From Sphagnum compactum (Eukaryota > Bryophyta > Sphagnopsida > Sphagnales): 64,000 nt of DNA. Shown here one piece after another: positions 1-13,020 of the stretch. The notes under the pieces were generated by a model. That model made no database searches and was not told the origin of the DNA. It saw only the letters and a program-made list of their open reading frames with translations. Each line of letters begins with the position of its first letter. Positions within the stretch are counted from its first letter, which is position 1. The DNA is taken from the NCBI GenBank assembly GCA_965153455.1, contig OZ234498.1:3286001-3350000 (forward strand), read 5' to 3'. Both the position numbers and the translations under genes were made by a program.

Positions 1-67
1 TTTCTAGTGTGATATGCATTAGGAATGGATTAGCTGATTCTTCTTCTTATTGTGAAATGCTTTGCAG
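1..67 (+). other. Intron tail (3' end) of the first gene
   Basis: The window opens inside an intron. A pyrimidine-rich tract followed by TTTGCAG ends at 67, giving the acceptor for the first visible exon. Upstream exons of this gene lie outside the window. Confidence 0.6.
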
Positions 68-1259
68 GAGAAAGATAAACTGGCTGGTAATATTCCCTGC
101 AAATGGCCATGGTTTGATATGTTAGATGATCTGATTGGGGGCAGTCCTAAACAGTCACGGGTTGGATCTGCTCGAAGACAGGCTCGCTTCCTCTGCTCCC
201 CTCCTCCAGGTCGACCCCCAAGTGTCGTCCATACTCCCTACTTTGGAGGTGTGGCAATTTCTCTATCTTTGTCACTGTCGTGGCTGTGCTTGCTTTTTGT
301 TACCTATGTGTCTGTATCGTTGTTTTCATAAATATTCTGTTTTGTGATATTCTTTTGCTAACATCAAAGGGCAGACTGATTTACTTGCTGGATTTTTGCA
401 TCTCTTTTGTTTAACTCTTGTTTTCTTTGGCTACAAGGTTTGACTTTTCCCTTGGAAAGTTTCTTGTCAGGGTCCTGTTTGTCCTCACCAGTCTGACTGT
501 GAATTGGAAATTCATCTGGTGACTTGGAAGCAAGATCACTGGTTCTGACATCAATAAGATCATATAAATTAACCCTATGTTATTTTTAGAGTGGTTATGC
601 TTTTTTGGTTAGTAGGGTCTCATAAGAGGTTTCTGAAGAGTATGGATTCTTTTGCTGATGGATATGTGCAGCTCTTTCTCCAAGCGTGTATCTTAAAAAG
701 AAGTTGACGAGAGTGGTGAATCTACAAGACAGTTTGGATCAGGACCTCATGGCAGGTTCCTTGGAGGACAACATTGAGGCATTGCTTCACAACTTCCTGG
801 AAGAAGAGACAGCTCGTGATTTTGCTAAAAAGCTGGCCTCCAGCAAGTATACAGTGGCCACACTGCTAGAAATGTCCGATAGGGAACTTGATGAAATCAT
901 GGCTGAAGAGTTTATTGATGCTGCCAGGGGAGAAAGGCGAGGGTTCAAGGCTGCCATCTGGTCTAGGAAACGGAAGCTTGCTCAAGGTAGGCTTCTGTTG
1001 TCTGTGATCCTCTGGCTGCATAAGGTGCTGTAGCTGCTGTAGCTGATCCAGGACAATTCTGTTCTTGTGTTATCCTTTGTAGTGCATCTTGATTGGGATT
1101 CGAAGGCTAGTCTGGCATTTCTGTGGTGGCATTCTAAAGTTCTCTTGCATTGCAGAATGTGGAGAGGATATGGATTTGGTGAATCCAAGTGGATCAATGA
1201 TGGAGATATCTGACAATTTTGCAAAGAAGGAGAAAAAATCAGGATCTTTTGTTCAGTAA
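68..1259 (+). CDS. Trihelix-like / LEAFY-SAM-like protein, 3' part (partial)
   Basis: Three exons (68-248, 672-986, 1156-1259) join in phase and give the last 199 residues; the 5' part is outside the window. Residues about 8-25 contain KWPWFDMLDDLIGG, which resembles the W-P-(F/W)-(F/Y)-x-x-(L/M)-D-x-L-(I/L)-G end of plant trihelix (Myb/SANT-like) DNA-binding domains. Residues about 87-163 resemble the LEAFY/FLORICAULA SAM oligomerisation domain: TVATLLEMSDRELDEIM aligns with the TVNTLLDMKDEELDDMM helix region, and GERRGFKAAIWSRKRKL with GERYGIKAAVRAERRRL. The LEAFY C-terminal DNA-binding domain is absent: the protein stops about 34 residues after the SAM-like region at TAA 1257-1259. I infer a nuclear DNA-binding protein that self-associates through the SAM. 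The domain assignment is by eye. Both splice junctions preserve frame, which supports the model. Confidence 0.7.
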
Positions 1260-2466
1260 CTGGCATCATGTGCTCCAATTTTTGCACACTCAGTATATAG
1301 AGCTTGTAAAATTTGAACATCTCAGACAGGCGGCATTTAGCTTAGAATCTCTGTAATTTTACCATAGTAATAATAGTGAACACAATAGATTTGATGCAAT
1401 TCTTTCCTGTTGTGACTGTTTTGTGCCACTTGAATGTGTAGTAGTTTTGTGGGTTGTCAAATTTTTGCACCTGGCTTACAAATTCCTCTCCTCTTGTGCA
1501 GCAGGAAACTACCTTGCTATAGCCACAAGAATCTTTTTGCTTCATCATTAGCCCAGAGCGGAGAAAATTCACATCCTTGCATGATTTTGGCTTGGAACTT
1601 GGAACCAATGTGTGGGTGACAGCTGGAGACCTAGTTGTATTCTCTAGGCTATTTTTAAAAATTCAGATTCAAGGTTACCTAACTGTGGTTTACATGGTTC
1701 CAATATCACTCATGATTTTTGTTTGAACCTGGCATAAAATACTGTAGCCATCATTGTGACTTACCAACCGAAGTCAATCATATTTCTTTAATGGCCCTTT
1801 TTGAGAGCAATAGGTATATCCCACTGTCCAGGTACACTAAAAAAAACCAGTGCAGGTTTCAACTGCTGCAGTTGGATGTCCAGGACTGGGGACATAGTGG
1901 TTAGTTTAATTAGATGGGAATAACAACAAACCACTTCTCTTCTTCCTAGAATTATGTGGAATTCTATTGTTCCTTTCTTTTGCTTGCTCTCTCTACCTCT
2001 CTCAACATAATTCTTTTGCCTAGAAAGCAGAAAAGGTCAGATTCCAACTCTCAGTTTATTATCTTTCTTCATTTCCAAATGGGTGGTTGTGATTTTTGTA
2101 ATCATCAAGACACACAAATGTGCACGTTATTCCATTTGTATCTCTTTCAATGCTTTGATTATTTTATGATCCATGTTTCATTTCATGGGTCTTCTTCACA
2201 TGTCTTTAGTTTGAGAATTACATACAATTGTTTTTGTAATTTTTCAATTTTAATTTGTGAATACATTAAATGATCCCTGTCATCCATGGGTGATCAAAAT
2301 GTGAGTGTGCAGATTGATTTCTGGTTCTGTTCTAGATTAAGCTGCAATGTCACAATTTGTATCTGCTTATCTATGGCTATAACATCTTGTTATATTATAT
2401 ATGCATGATTTTGATGTCACAGGTGCAAGGCAGTAAACGGGCTAACAAGAGAATCTGTTTGCAACC
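1260..2466. other. Intergenic: 3' flank of the SAM gene and 5' flank of the proteasome gene
   Basis: No supported coding sequence. The proximal part is probably 3' UTR of the preceding gene. A TATA-rich stretch (about 2389-2402) and a CACAG acceptor-like site at about 2417-2421 precede the proteasome ATG, so a 5' UTR intron is possible but not shown. Confidence 0.5.
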
Positions 2467-5400
2467 ATGAGCACCATTGGAACTGGGGTAAGATTTCTTG
2501 ACCAGTTCTTTCTTGAGAAGATGCAATTTGGACTGTGGCTATGGATTGCAAAGAAAATTCTTGAGCTTCTTCTCAGTATCTAGAGATGCCCTAAAGCAGA
2601 AGAAATGGGTTTCTTGCTCTAGTCCTGGATTCCTATTATGGATTATTATGGATTGTAATTAAATTGCATCAAGAGACTTGAAAGTTTGTAACAAATCAAT
2701 CTCTATGTTGTAATCTCTATGGAACAGTATGATTTATCAGTGACAACATTCTCACCTGATGGACGTGTTTTTCAAATTGAGTATGCCACAAAAGCAGTTG
2801 ACAACAGCGGGTGGTTGTGCAACCCTAAACCCATCCCAATGTGCAAAACATTTGATTGAGTATTCTCTTGCTCATACTAGATAGGGACATCCCAAGTCCT
2901 AGAATTTTCCAGAATGTATGTATCATGATGAGGATTGGGAATTCTACAGTCTTTCTGTGGGAATTTGCAACATGACCCAAATCCTAGATTTCCAGAACAT
3001 TCGTATGATGATGAGGAGTATGAATTTTACAGTCTTCCTGCACAAACTTGCAACATGCCTCTTCTTCCCACATGATATGTTTGAGCATTAAAATCACTAT
3101 GGCTAGTAGAATGTAGGGTTTCTGTCAATCTAGATGGAGCTTACAAGGCGAAAAATGGGGAGGGGTGGGCAGAACGGTGGTTGGGGTCAGATGCAAAGAT
3201 GGTGTGGTTTTGGTGACTATTTTTTCTGAACCTTTGTTTGATCTTTCGGTGGAATCTCAACATCAAATAAGTAGAAGCTGAAATTCATCAAGTTCAGCAG
3301 TTTGTTTTAACAAACAAGTAATTTTATTTTTGTTATTTGATATTTGGTTTTATAGAGTATGTAGTGTGTTTGGGCACAATTCAAATGCAGATTTATGGGT
3401 CATGAATTTTGTGATGGCCACAGGGTGTGGAGAAGCTCATAAGTTCAAAAATGCTCTTGGAGGGTTCTAACCGCAGAATCCATGCAATCAATCGCCATGC
3501 TGGAATGGTGATTAGTAACACAATTTGTTATTGAATCCAATGTCATGATTTGATCACATAATAGTAAATGCAAATTTGGTTTATGGAAAGGGTAGGTCCA
3601 GAGGGCATTAAGCTATTGTAAAGTACCTGCAAATGAAAAAGGAAAATTAAGTCAGGATTAATATATGCTTTGATGAATGCAGGCCTTGGCAGGCTTAGCT
3701 GCAGATGGAAGACAAATTGTTACCAGAGCGAGGACAGAGGCTGCAAACTATCTCAGGTCATCTTGGACTTGTTTTCTTTCTTTGATTTTGAGCCAAGGGT
3801 CTAAAGTGCCATTTTCATCTGGGGTTGTAGTTCTCGGTCAATCTATCTTATTAGTTGAGATTAGGAACTGGTAGAATTTTGCTCGTGTATGTGGAGTGTG
3901 TCTTACACTCAGTAAAATCCCTGCCTCAACAGAGGATGGCATAAAATGGCATAGAGGATGGCACCTTACAACATGCAAGGGTCTCATAAAAAACCTTGTG
4001 TGTAAGGTAAAAAATGAGGAACCTTGCGTCTAAGGTGCCATTCTCTCTCATCTCATATGAATCGGGGTTGTTGATTTATGAAAGAAAAATCCTACCTGTT
4101 CTTTATGCCAGGTATGTGACTGAGAATGAGGCCATCCGTGGTCCTTACCCTACACATAACATAGTAACATGCACTCAAAAATGAAATGTTGGGTGCCAAG
4201 AGATTACTATACATCTGCAGATAAAATGGTCACACAAAAAGTTGGTCACCACTTCACCATGACTTGCTTGGGTTCTTCAAATTTTGACATGAGTTAATGC
4301 CATGAGGTTATGTAAATGGTTAAATGATCGATCAGTACAATGTAATTGACATTCTAGTTGAATTTTTAAACTAGTTGAATTTCCAAATGGAATTTCTCAT
4401 GGTTAAAATGCCTTGGATGGGAATATTTGTGGATGTTTTTGTCAGCTTCTATGGTGAGGATGTGCCTATCAAGGAGCTAAGCAATCGTGTAGCTCACTAT
4501 TCTCATCTTTGCACACTCTATTGGTGGCTTAGGTTCTCTCTTCACCCTCAAAACCAAGGCGCCAAAACCACAAATATTGTTGATGAACCCAAAAATGGTG
4601 CCATTTCAAATGACTTTGCATGTGATAGACACAAGATGTAAGCTCACATTAATTGGATGTGGACTACCGTATTTGGATGTCATCATGATTTCTTAGAGCA
4701 ATTTGGAATTTGTATGGTTTTGCAACTTGAAAGTGTAAAGTTTTGTCCATGGATGTAGACCATTTGGTTCGTCGTCAATCATAGGTGGTTATGACATGGA
4801 TGGGCCTCAACTTTACACGATTGACCCTTCGGGTGTCGCTTATGTAATGTTGTTTTTTTTTTAACAACCATCTTTCGTTCTTGTAGTCTCTTAATAATTT
4901 TGCTTGCATTCTTCCACTTTGCCAATATGCTCAATCAACTTTAGAGAGAAACTTTAAAATGAAGCTCAAGACATAATAATCAGCTCAAGTTCATTGGAAG
5001 ATGGCCGTTTGGAATGTGAATGTAGCGATATTATGGTGCAGCAATTGGCAAAGGACGTCAAGCTGCAAAAACGTAATACTTATTCACACACACATATATA
5101 TAGGCCAATAATTAATGCATTAATTTTTATTAATTCAAATTTCATGTTCGATGAATAAAAATTCTTTTGCAAAAAAGCTAACAAGTGATGTTTATGGAAC
5201 ATGTGGTTAAAAGAGTGGGTTTGAGATATGTTTTCAGTGAAATTGAGAAGTTAAGGCTTGCACAAATGACATGTCGTGAAGGTGTTATGGCCGTTGCTAA
5301 AATGTTGGTTGCTCCCAACTCTTCTTTTCATCACCCAACAAAAGCTCAAGGGAAACTGAAATGAAGACATATTAAAAAAAATGCAATCATGAATTCTTTT

Positions 5401-6800
5401 ATTTGGGTTTGTGATTTTAATGTTAAGATTGAGTCTAGGTTTAAATTGCATTGTAAGTTGATTGGGGATGCTATTGTGTGAACTTTCTTTCCTTTATAAA
5501 TAAAAGAGTTCACAATTATATGTCTCTATATTCACTACCACAAATTGAAGGGCAACTTGATTGAAGAAGTGCAATGGAACATGAAATTTGTGGTTGTAGT
5601 AACTTGTCAAATGTATGGTTCTCAACTTCAAAATGAGAATGGAATTTTTTAACACCAAATGTATTGCATTATTCTCGAGTTTGAAAGATATCTACACCCA
5701 CAAGGAATTAGTGGGTGAATTTTGAGGATGGACAAATATGCAATACGCAATCAAACTTAGATGACAAACTTGGTGTCATTCTTTTTATTATTCTTAATTA
5801 AGCTAAAGTCAATTAATATTTTCAATTAAAACTAGACCTCGGGGTTCAAGTTGAATACCCAAATGAAAATTTTCATGATCGCAGCATTTACGGAGTCCAT
5901 GATGAGGCCAAAGATAAGTCCTTTGAGCTTGAAATGAGCTGGGTTTGTGACGAGTCGAACCGTGAACACCAACGGGTAATTTGTTCTCTACTTAGAACCC
6001 CATTTTTTCAATTGCCTTTTCAACCCCTTTTTCTTAACACTAATAAGAAGCAATATTCTAACCTTCCCTTTTGTTGCTTTAAGTAATTTTTCAGCTTCCA
6101 AAAAAAAAAAAAAACAAAATTGTCACACTATTAAAAAAAATTCAACTTCCCAAAGTGTATATTTGTAAGAGTTATAATAGTTGCAACCCAAATTGGGTTC
6201 CATTTTCATTTCACCAATTTCATGCCACCATAACAACTAGTTCATCATAACCACCTCAAGCTCAATGGGGTTATGGCTACATTTATCATTCAATGAATGC
6301 TTTTTTGAATGGCAACCTAAGAAGGGTTGTTTATATACTCCAAAGGATTTCATTGTGATACTTCATATGTGAATTTGATTGTTGTCCATAATAACAACAA
6401 CAACAACAACAACAATTTGTCATAATTTTTTTTGCCCCAACTTAATATGTTGACAATATCATTTTCAACCCACTACCAATCCCCCTTTGTGTTTTCAACT
6501 AAAACATGTTTGCCATAGCACATTACATGACCTTAGCAAGGAATGTGCGAATATGAAGATGGTTACTTCTTCCAATCAAATATTTTCCCTTCCTTTCAAG
6601 TATTGAAATAATTAGAGTATTAGGTCACATCTACCATATTTGATTTTGTATTATTATTATTATTTATTGCCATAATTGATCAGTCTTTGAGGTGGCTTAA
6701 TGGAATATACTACCTCATCCATTAGATACCAACGGATCTGTTGATGGAAGCCAAGGCAATGGCTCGAGATGCTCAAGAGGGTGACCTGGATGCATTTTGA
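2467..6800 (+). CDS. PAG1: 20S proteasome subunit alpha type-3 (alpha7)
   Basis: Complete 11-exon gene encoding 250 residues, against about 249 in Arabidopsis PAG1. Exons: 2467-2487, 2728-2810, 3173-3212, 3424-3507, 3683-3756, 4446-4532, 4759-4843, 5026-5072, 5238-5303, 5885-5975, 6726-6800. Every junction is GT..AG and phases agree throughout. The N-terminus [20 protein letters not shown] followed by FQIEYA is the alpha-subunit signature region that gates the 20S pore. Later segments [31 protein letters not shown] and [13 protein letters not shown] are those of the PSMA3/PAG1 subfamily. As an alpha subunit it is structural and is not expected to carry a catalytic N-terminal threonine. The C-terminus ([20 protein letters not shown]) is acidic, as usual in the family. 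The short exon 3 (40 nt) restores the [13 protein letters not shown] strand and is easily missed by ORF searches. The protein acts in nucleus and cytosol in the 26S proteasome. Confidence 0.96.
2890..3060 (+). repeat. Imperfect tandem duplication (~85 bp x2) in proteasome intron 2
   Basis: About 2895-2975 and 2980-3058 are two diverged copies. Both run from TCCTAGA through TTTCCAGAA and GATGATGAGGA-like text to a shared TTGCAACATG end. They lie wholly within the intron 2811-3172. Confidence 0.65.
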
Positions 6801-8498
6801 AGTTCTTCATGACCTAATAGCATGACACATATGACGATTTTTTTGGTGAAAGATTTTGTTGCTTTCTCGAAAAAAGAATCGGGAATTTTGTGGAAAAATT
6901 TGTAAAGTTTTCTATATCACAAAATAGAGGAATTATATAAACAACAAAAAAGCCTTGATCACTTACTGAATAAAGTAGTCTACAATGAGTATATGTGTGT
7001 ATACATATATTTAACCCAAAAACAATTTGCAACTCTTGTTCAATCAATGACTATCTCTTGGAATTTCCCATGGACTTTATGTGTATAATAAAGCAGTTTT
7101 TTTTTTTGGGGGGGAAATACAAAGACTTTAAAGCAGTATTAATTTATTTGCATGTTGTTATCACTGTTTTAAATTTGAAAGAAAAAATTCTGACCTTGCA
7201 TCATAAGCAAGCAAGCATCCCAAAAAAGATTTTAGCATTTACTAGCAATAGGTTTCTAAAATATCATCCAAACAAAAGAAAAATGGGCAAAAAAACTACC
7301 ACCCAACTAAAAACTAAGTGAAAATGTGGCAAAGTTTTCACCCCCAAAAGAATCTTTTCCTCAAAAATTTTTTTTTACCCTCAAAAAACAGGGAATTTTG
7401 AGAAAAAAATATTTTCTTTTTTCTTTGAGGTTGCCACAATGCCGAAATTCCCCCCCTCAAAAAACAATCCCACGGATCAATATAATCTACTTTCATTGTT
7501 TAAGACATTATCTGAATTCAAAGTATTATGACTGGCACATGTTCCCAAGGTTATGCTAAAAAGAAGGGAGAAAGGATCTTTGTTCACAAAAAACAACAGA
7601 TTTTGCTTCAAAGTTACCTTGTCTAGCTTGGTGGCAGAGGGCCTTTGGCTTCTTAGCATCTTGATATGGCTCTTCAAAACCCCACCAGACTATACAATCA
7701 CAAAATACAAGGCTGATCAGTTGAAGTACAAGCTAAGGCATATACCATATGATGTAGAATAGGTGTGCTAGACTATCTGTGCTACATAAGATGTATAGAC
7801 TCTGTGTATAAACCCAAGAGGCTACAAAGAAAGGTACAGGAATTCACAGAGTTGTAGCAAAATCAGCTTCTGACTTGCAAAACATTAAATTAATTGTGGT
7901 GACTGATGAAGTGGGAAAAGACATTATTAATTGACAGGGATGAATCACATGGTGATGTTGAGAGAACAATCCCACCGCGCTCATTGATTTCCCTTTTATC
8001 AATCAACAACCAACTCATACAACAGCTAGTATAAGTGACATTTTAGCTGTTGAAATCACTTGACAAGTAGTTTGAATGATCCTGCCATTTGTGCAAACCA
8101 CTGCCTTTGGTTACTAGTTACTACTCATCCTTACAGTGGAACAATAATCTGAGATTTTTATGGATTATCTCAAGACTGACAATCCTTCTGCTATTTAAAG
8201 GGAATACTCAAGCTACGAAACCAAGACAAGTTTCTGAAGAGCTTCTGATGGCACAGACCTGATCGGTATATACTCTGCCATCTTTGTTTGGATGACAAAT
8301 GCAGCTCCCCTTTTTGGCATCATTTTTATGAATACTCCAACACATGCTTGTACATTTGGGAAGGTTCCAGGAGCACCCCTGGGAATTTAGAGAAACCTTG
8401 GAAACCACACAGTTGCTTATGTGCCCAGAAGACATAAAAGACAAGAGAACTGTGTGATCAATCCTACAGGATTGGTAGGGGTTATTTGAAACAAGTGG
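6801..8498. other. Intergenic between convergent proteasome and sphingosine kinase genes
   Basis: This 1.7-kb stretch separates the two convergent stop codons. It is AT-rich with homopolymer runs (A/T/G runs near 7100, 7370 and 7450). Open frames here are short, low-complexity and show no family resemblance. It should contain the 3' UTRs and polyadenylation sites of both genes, whose exact positions are not visible. Confidence 0.5.
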
Positions 8499-11400
8499 TT
8501 ATGAAGGGCAGAAAAGTGTGGCTAATCCTTGTTGTATGGATACTTCAATTGTTGGCCCATACACCATTGGATCATTGCTGGCATCACCATGTGAACCTTG
8601 CCCTCGAGCAAGAACCTCCCCATCTAGATCCACATAACCCCCTTGTTTTTCACTTGCACATTGCCCACCTGGAGACAATCGAAAAGCCTTCACCTTATGA
8701 CGACCCCCCCCCAAAACCATGCCCACCACCCAAAAGGAGTCAGAAATAGGGCAGGTTCTGCATTAGAGACACCACAATTTCAAAAGAGAGCATGCAAACC
8801 TTTGGTGGATCAGGTGCCAGAAATGAACAGTCAGAGTTGAATATCCATTTTAGGTTGAGGACCATAATTTGAAACTTCAGGTTCATACACGGGACTGCTT
8901 TTCGTGGCGTTCTGGCATGTGAATCAATACTATAGGATTATGAGCACAGGGCTACCTTTAAGTATTCAATGGACTTTGATTTAATGTGGGACCCATCTTG
9001 GAGCTTGAAGAGAAGACCAAAAAGTTCCCATCGAGAACAGTCTCTCAACACAACCAAGTCCAAGCACCCATCTGAAAACTGCATTGTAATGAACAGCAAG
9101 TACCATACCAGTTTCTCATTAGATACAATTTGGGAACTTATGCACATTGAAAACCTTGCAAGCATCATATGCACATTGAAGCATGTTGCGAACAAGTCAT
9201 GTCACTTTATCCAACTACAGGTTGCCATATCACCCTAGAGCTTGATGGCCCTTGGTCCTGGCCAAAAGAAATAGTCACTACCCTTCTGCCGACACAATAT
9301 GCAAAGATACTATGCAAATATTCTGACCTAATTCAATGTGGTCTTGAATGTTGGGCCAAAGAAAGTAAAGTACCTTAGCCAAAGGAGCTGGCATAGCAGT
9401 TTCACCAGCAAAAGGCACATTATTAAGCCAGACAAGGACAAAAACTCCATCCATAGATCGCCAGTCTGAGCTGGGATGGGATTGCAAAGGCCCTGAGTAA
9501 CCTTTTCGCCATGATCTGGCACTATCTGCCTCATTGTTTTGTAATAACTTGTTCACTTCTAGCTCACTGCTATAAGGACCCCCAGTTCCTCCCAAGTGTT
9601 CAGCTGGAAGGTAGGAGAAGCTGCCATTGTAACGTCTCAAATTCACAATCCTGATTAAAGTCTGCAAAGAATTGGAGTGGAGACAAAATGTACACATACA
9701 CTAAGCATTTAGTCTTGGTTCCCTGGTATTGGGATACTGTTGTCAAAAGCACAGTTGCAAAGGCCCATAATTGCACTACAGACACACAAGAAAAGACAAA
9801 AAAATTGGATCAGAGACAGGTATGCATGTATCTTACCCAAAATTAGCTCCCTGCTCTGCCTGAGATTTATTAAATTTATTAACTTACAAGAATGGACAAC
9901 ATGAATGTATGTAGTTTAAGAGTGATTATTAGCAAGACCAGTTTGGATACCTGGAAGTCAAAGCGGAATCTACCCATCCAACGATACTTTTCTGACTCAA
10001 AGTCCACATCTGCCACAAGTCCTGTCACCTCCACAAGTACACCTTGCTAAGAATTTACTATTAGACATGGTATGGCCAACAAGAGGAGAACAGATCAGGA
10101 CTCACTAGCTTTGATGCCATGACTTCTCATTGTGTCTGAAAGAAATGCAGCTAGTTTCTTGACCATGAGATCTAGAATTTAGAATGCCTTGTCCAAACAA
10201 CTATCACATCAGGCCTTGTGACTGCTGCAATTTGGTGTTGGGCCTGCCAATGTCAATATCATCCAAAATAGTACAGTGAAAGGTGAACACTGTTTGAGCA
10301 CACACAGTGATGCAATCCCCAGTCTGTGAAGAAATAAGCAGATCAGCAAGACTTGGGACACAGCAATGATGACACACTGGAGGATCAAGATCTGTGCAAT
10401 TGTGCTTGGATGGTCCATTCCAATGAACATATTATGCATAGAATGCTAAGTAGAACATGAAGTAGCCTTATATCTTAAAACCTCAACCCCATTTGCCACC
10501 AAATACATAACAACACACATACCCCATGAAAGCATCAGGATGCTGTGAACCCTGACTTGGCCTTGTGCCACTGTGGCAACGTCCAGTGCTTGCTTGTGCC
10601 CTGCCACGCAAAGCACATGAAATACATTATTCAATATCATGCTATCTCTTTTGGTCTCACATGCTTTTCTGGAGTGGAGAGTTTTGTTCTGTCTGGAGAG
10701 TAGCAAATATCTATGTAGAGCCAGCTTTGGAGGTAAATGTAGATAGATATGTGAGCATTTGCCTTAAGTTTGTAAACTATAAGAGACACCTATTAAATGC
10801 ACACCTGAGTTATAACAGATCCATGAATGCTAAATTCCTGCTCTATGTGGATTGCTGCTCATTTTATTTCAGTATCTTGAGGAAGTACCTCGGATAATGA
10901 GAAATGTTGCACTTGCAACATCAAAAAATTCACCAGCATGATGAAGCAATGACTTTGCCATCCCATTGCCAGTTCCTGCTTGCAAGAATTCTAACCTGCT
11001 GATTAGCCAACCTCAAGAGCTGACAAAAAAACACATTTCACACATGATGATGGTGGGAAACAGAAGAAGACCAAATGCAAAACCTTATGGACATGAGGAT
11101 AGGGTACAGTTCATAACCATACAACCAACTGAGATGAACCACATTAATGCCCTGAATGAAGACCATGATGAAAAAATCTCTACCATAAGTTGTAGTGGGG
11201 ATAGATTAGTGCTAGCCTCTTGTAATCACTCTTAGCAATGATGAGTGTACCAGCAGGTATGATGCCTAGGGGTTTTCTGATGGCATGCTTCCAGTCAACT
11301 CGTTCCAGCAGGCCATTTAAGACCTGTGCATCACAAACCACTCAGTGATCAGAACAGAAGAATGTCAATATTTTGGTAACACTAATTTGATGAATCTTCA

Positions 11401-13020
11401 TGTGAATCCTCATGTCTTTATCTGTAATTGCCCAACAGTCCTAAACGAAGCTGGTGAATAGGGTGTTTAGTGTACGATCAGGTTAAATTCAAGTGTTGAC
11501 CATTGAGAGCTATACATAAGATTCAAATGCTGCAATGAAACCAGGAGGACTCTAATGGAGCATGACATGAGCAATGGAGTGTCATCAAAGTTGGTTTCTT
11601 GATATTCACATGCAAGGTTTTCTTTGTTTACATAATTCCAACTGAATCTCAACCTAGGGCTGTACAATTTATAGATAGAACTATGTCTTCTTTCATAATA
11701 TCTTCAAATTCTTATTTGGGTTGAGTTCTCCATCTTGAATCATCTCAGAATCAAGGAGACAGTTATTCATGTTGGTGTTTAAGCAAAATAGTGATTTTTC
11801 TCACCATAATTAGGGGTGTTTTTTTAGGGTTTGATTTGAGATCAGTTTTTTTTTACCTCCACTAGCACTCCATCCCCGCTCACACACACAATCCCATCAA
11901 ATTGAGAAAGATCCAATGACTTGGCCAAGTCTTTGGCATGACTGTTGAACATCGTCTCTGCGTGTGGGAGAAAAATTCAACACAAAAAACAATAACAGTA
12001 GTTATAACTAGTGCTCATGTAGCACGTCTGATTCTCTGACACAAGGTTGCACAACCCAACCATTCCACAGTTGATGCTAAGAAGACTACAAGACTACAAG
12101 ACTCTTAAACAAGACAGTTCTCACAGCTTCAAGATTGTTAACCAGGCCTCTTCCTAAAGTCAGTAAGATGATGCTAATAACTTGAGGAAATGAGAAACAA
12201 AATGAGAAGAGAAGAGATGAAGATGAGATCTTGAGAAAGATTTAGTCCACCTTTCATTGTGAAGGAAATTTTTGCTGCTAGTAGAAGTGGCTCCACAATC
12301 TGCAGGAAAAGTTTTTTTCCAGCTCCTTCTCCTCCAAAAGGATTCACAATCACCATCAGTTTCTTGGGCCGGCCTGTGTCACACGATCTCCAACAACAGC
12401 CTTTTGTCACACAAACACACATTGCTGTAGGAAAAAAGAATCAGGTACTACTACTCTCTACTGTTTTCTTTCTCAAGAGCTTCTTTCAAAGATGGCGACG
12501 ATGCGCACAATGCGCCGTGTTCCGAGGCAATGACGACAATCTTCAGAACTACAAGGCTTCCAGGATTCATCTTGGATCATCAGGGAGTGCTTTCCCTTCT
12601 GCTTCTAGTGTTATTACTCGGTTTTTTTGCGCATAAAGAAAGACAGAGAGACAGAACAAAGGAATGCCGCATTATAGAACAACTACCTGCTTCGTCGAGG
12701 AAGCGCTGGATCGTTTCGTACCACATCTGTCGAGAGGCTTCGTTAGCGAAGCTCAAGCGCATGTCCTTGCGTTTGCGCTTCGGAATCGCGGCAGCGGCTC
12801 CTCCACAGATCGGTCTCTTGGAGGAGGAGGAGGACGATATGCAGAAAGTGTGCAAGATGATGCACAGTTCTCCTCCTCCCTTGATGCCGATAAGATCGTC
12901 TTGAACCACAAGACTCCCTTGCTTCGTGGCTCCATGCCATTGCAATACTCCCGTATTTCTAAGCGTTGCTCTGACTTGTGCCCCGTCCAGCTGCAACTCC
13001 TCTTCCACTATCGCTTCCAT
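8499..13020 (-). CDS. SPHK: Sphingosine kinase (DAGK catalytic domain)
   Basis: Complete 10-exon gene encoding 490 residues (Arabidopsis SPHK1 is about 485). Exons on the minus strand: 13020-12687, 12373-12251, 11957-11857, 11323-11251, 10975-10889, 10600-10523, 10021-9951, 9661-9374, 9078-8956, 8693-8499. All phases agree. Motifs follow family order: GRPKKLMVIVNPFGGEGAGK (first lipid-kinase motif), FDGIVCVSGDGVLVE (nucleotide-binding SGDG), IIPAGTGNGMAKSLLH, DVATVAQG, GLVADVDFESEKYRWMG, RRYNG, FSDGCLDLVVLRDCS and a C-terminal VDLDGEVLARG...QQGLATLFCPS. It phosphorylates sphingoid bases with ATP to give sphingosine/phytosphingosine-1-phosphate. The N-terminal ~110 residues include a serine run and match the plant-specific N-terminal extension in length. 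The ATG at 13020 is the first in frame. No missing catalytic motif was seen. Confidence 0.95.
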
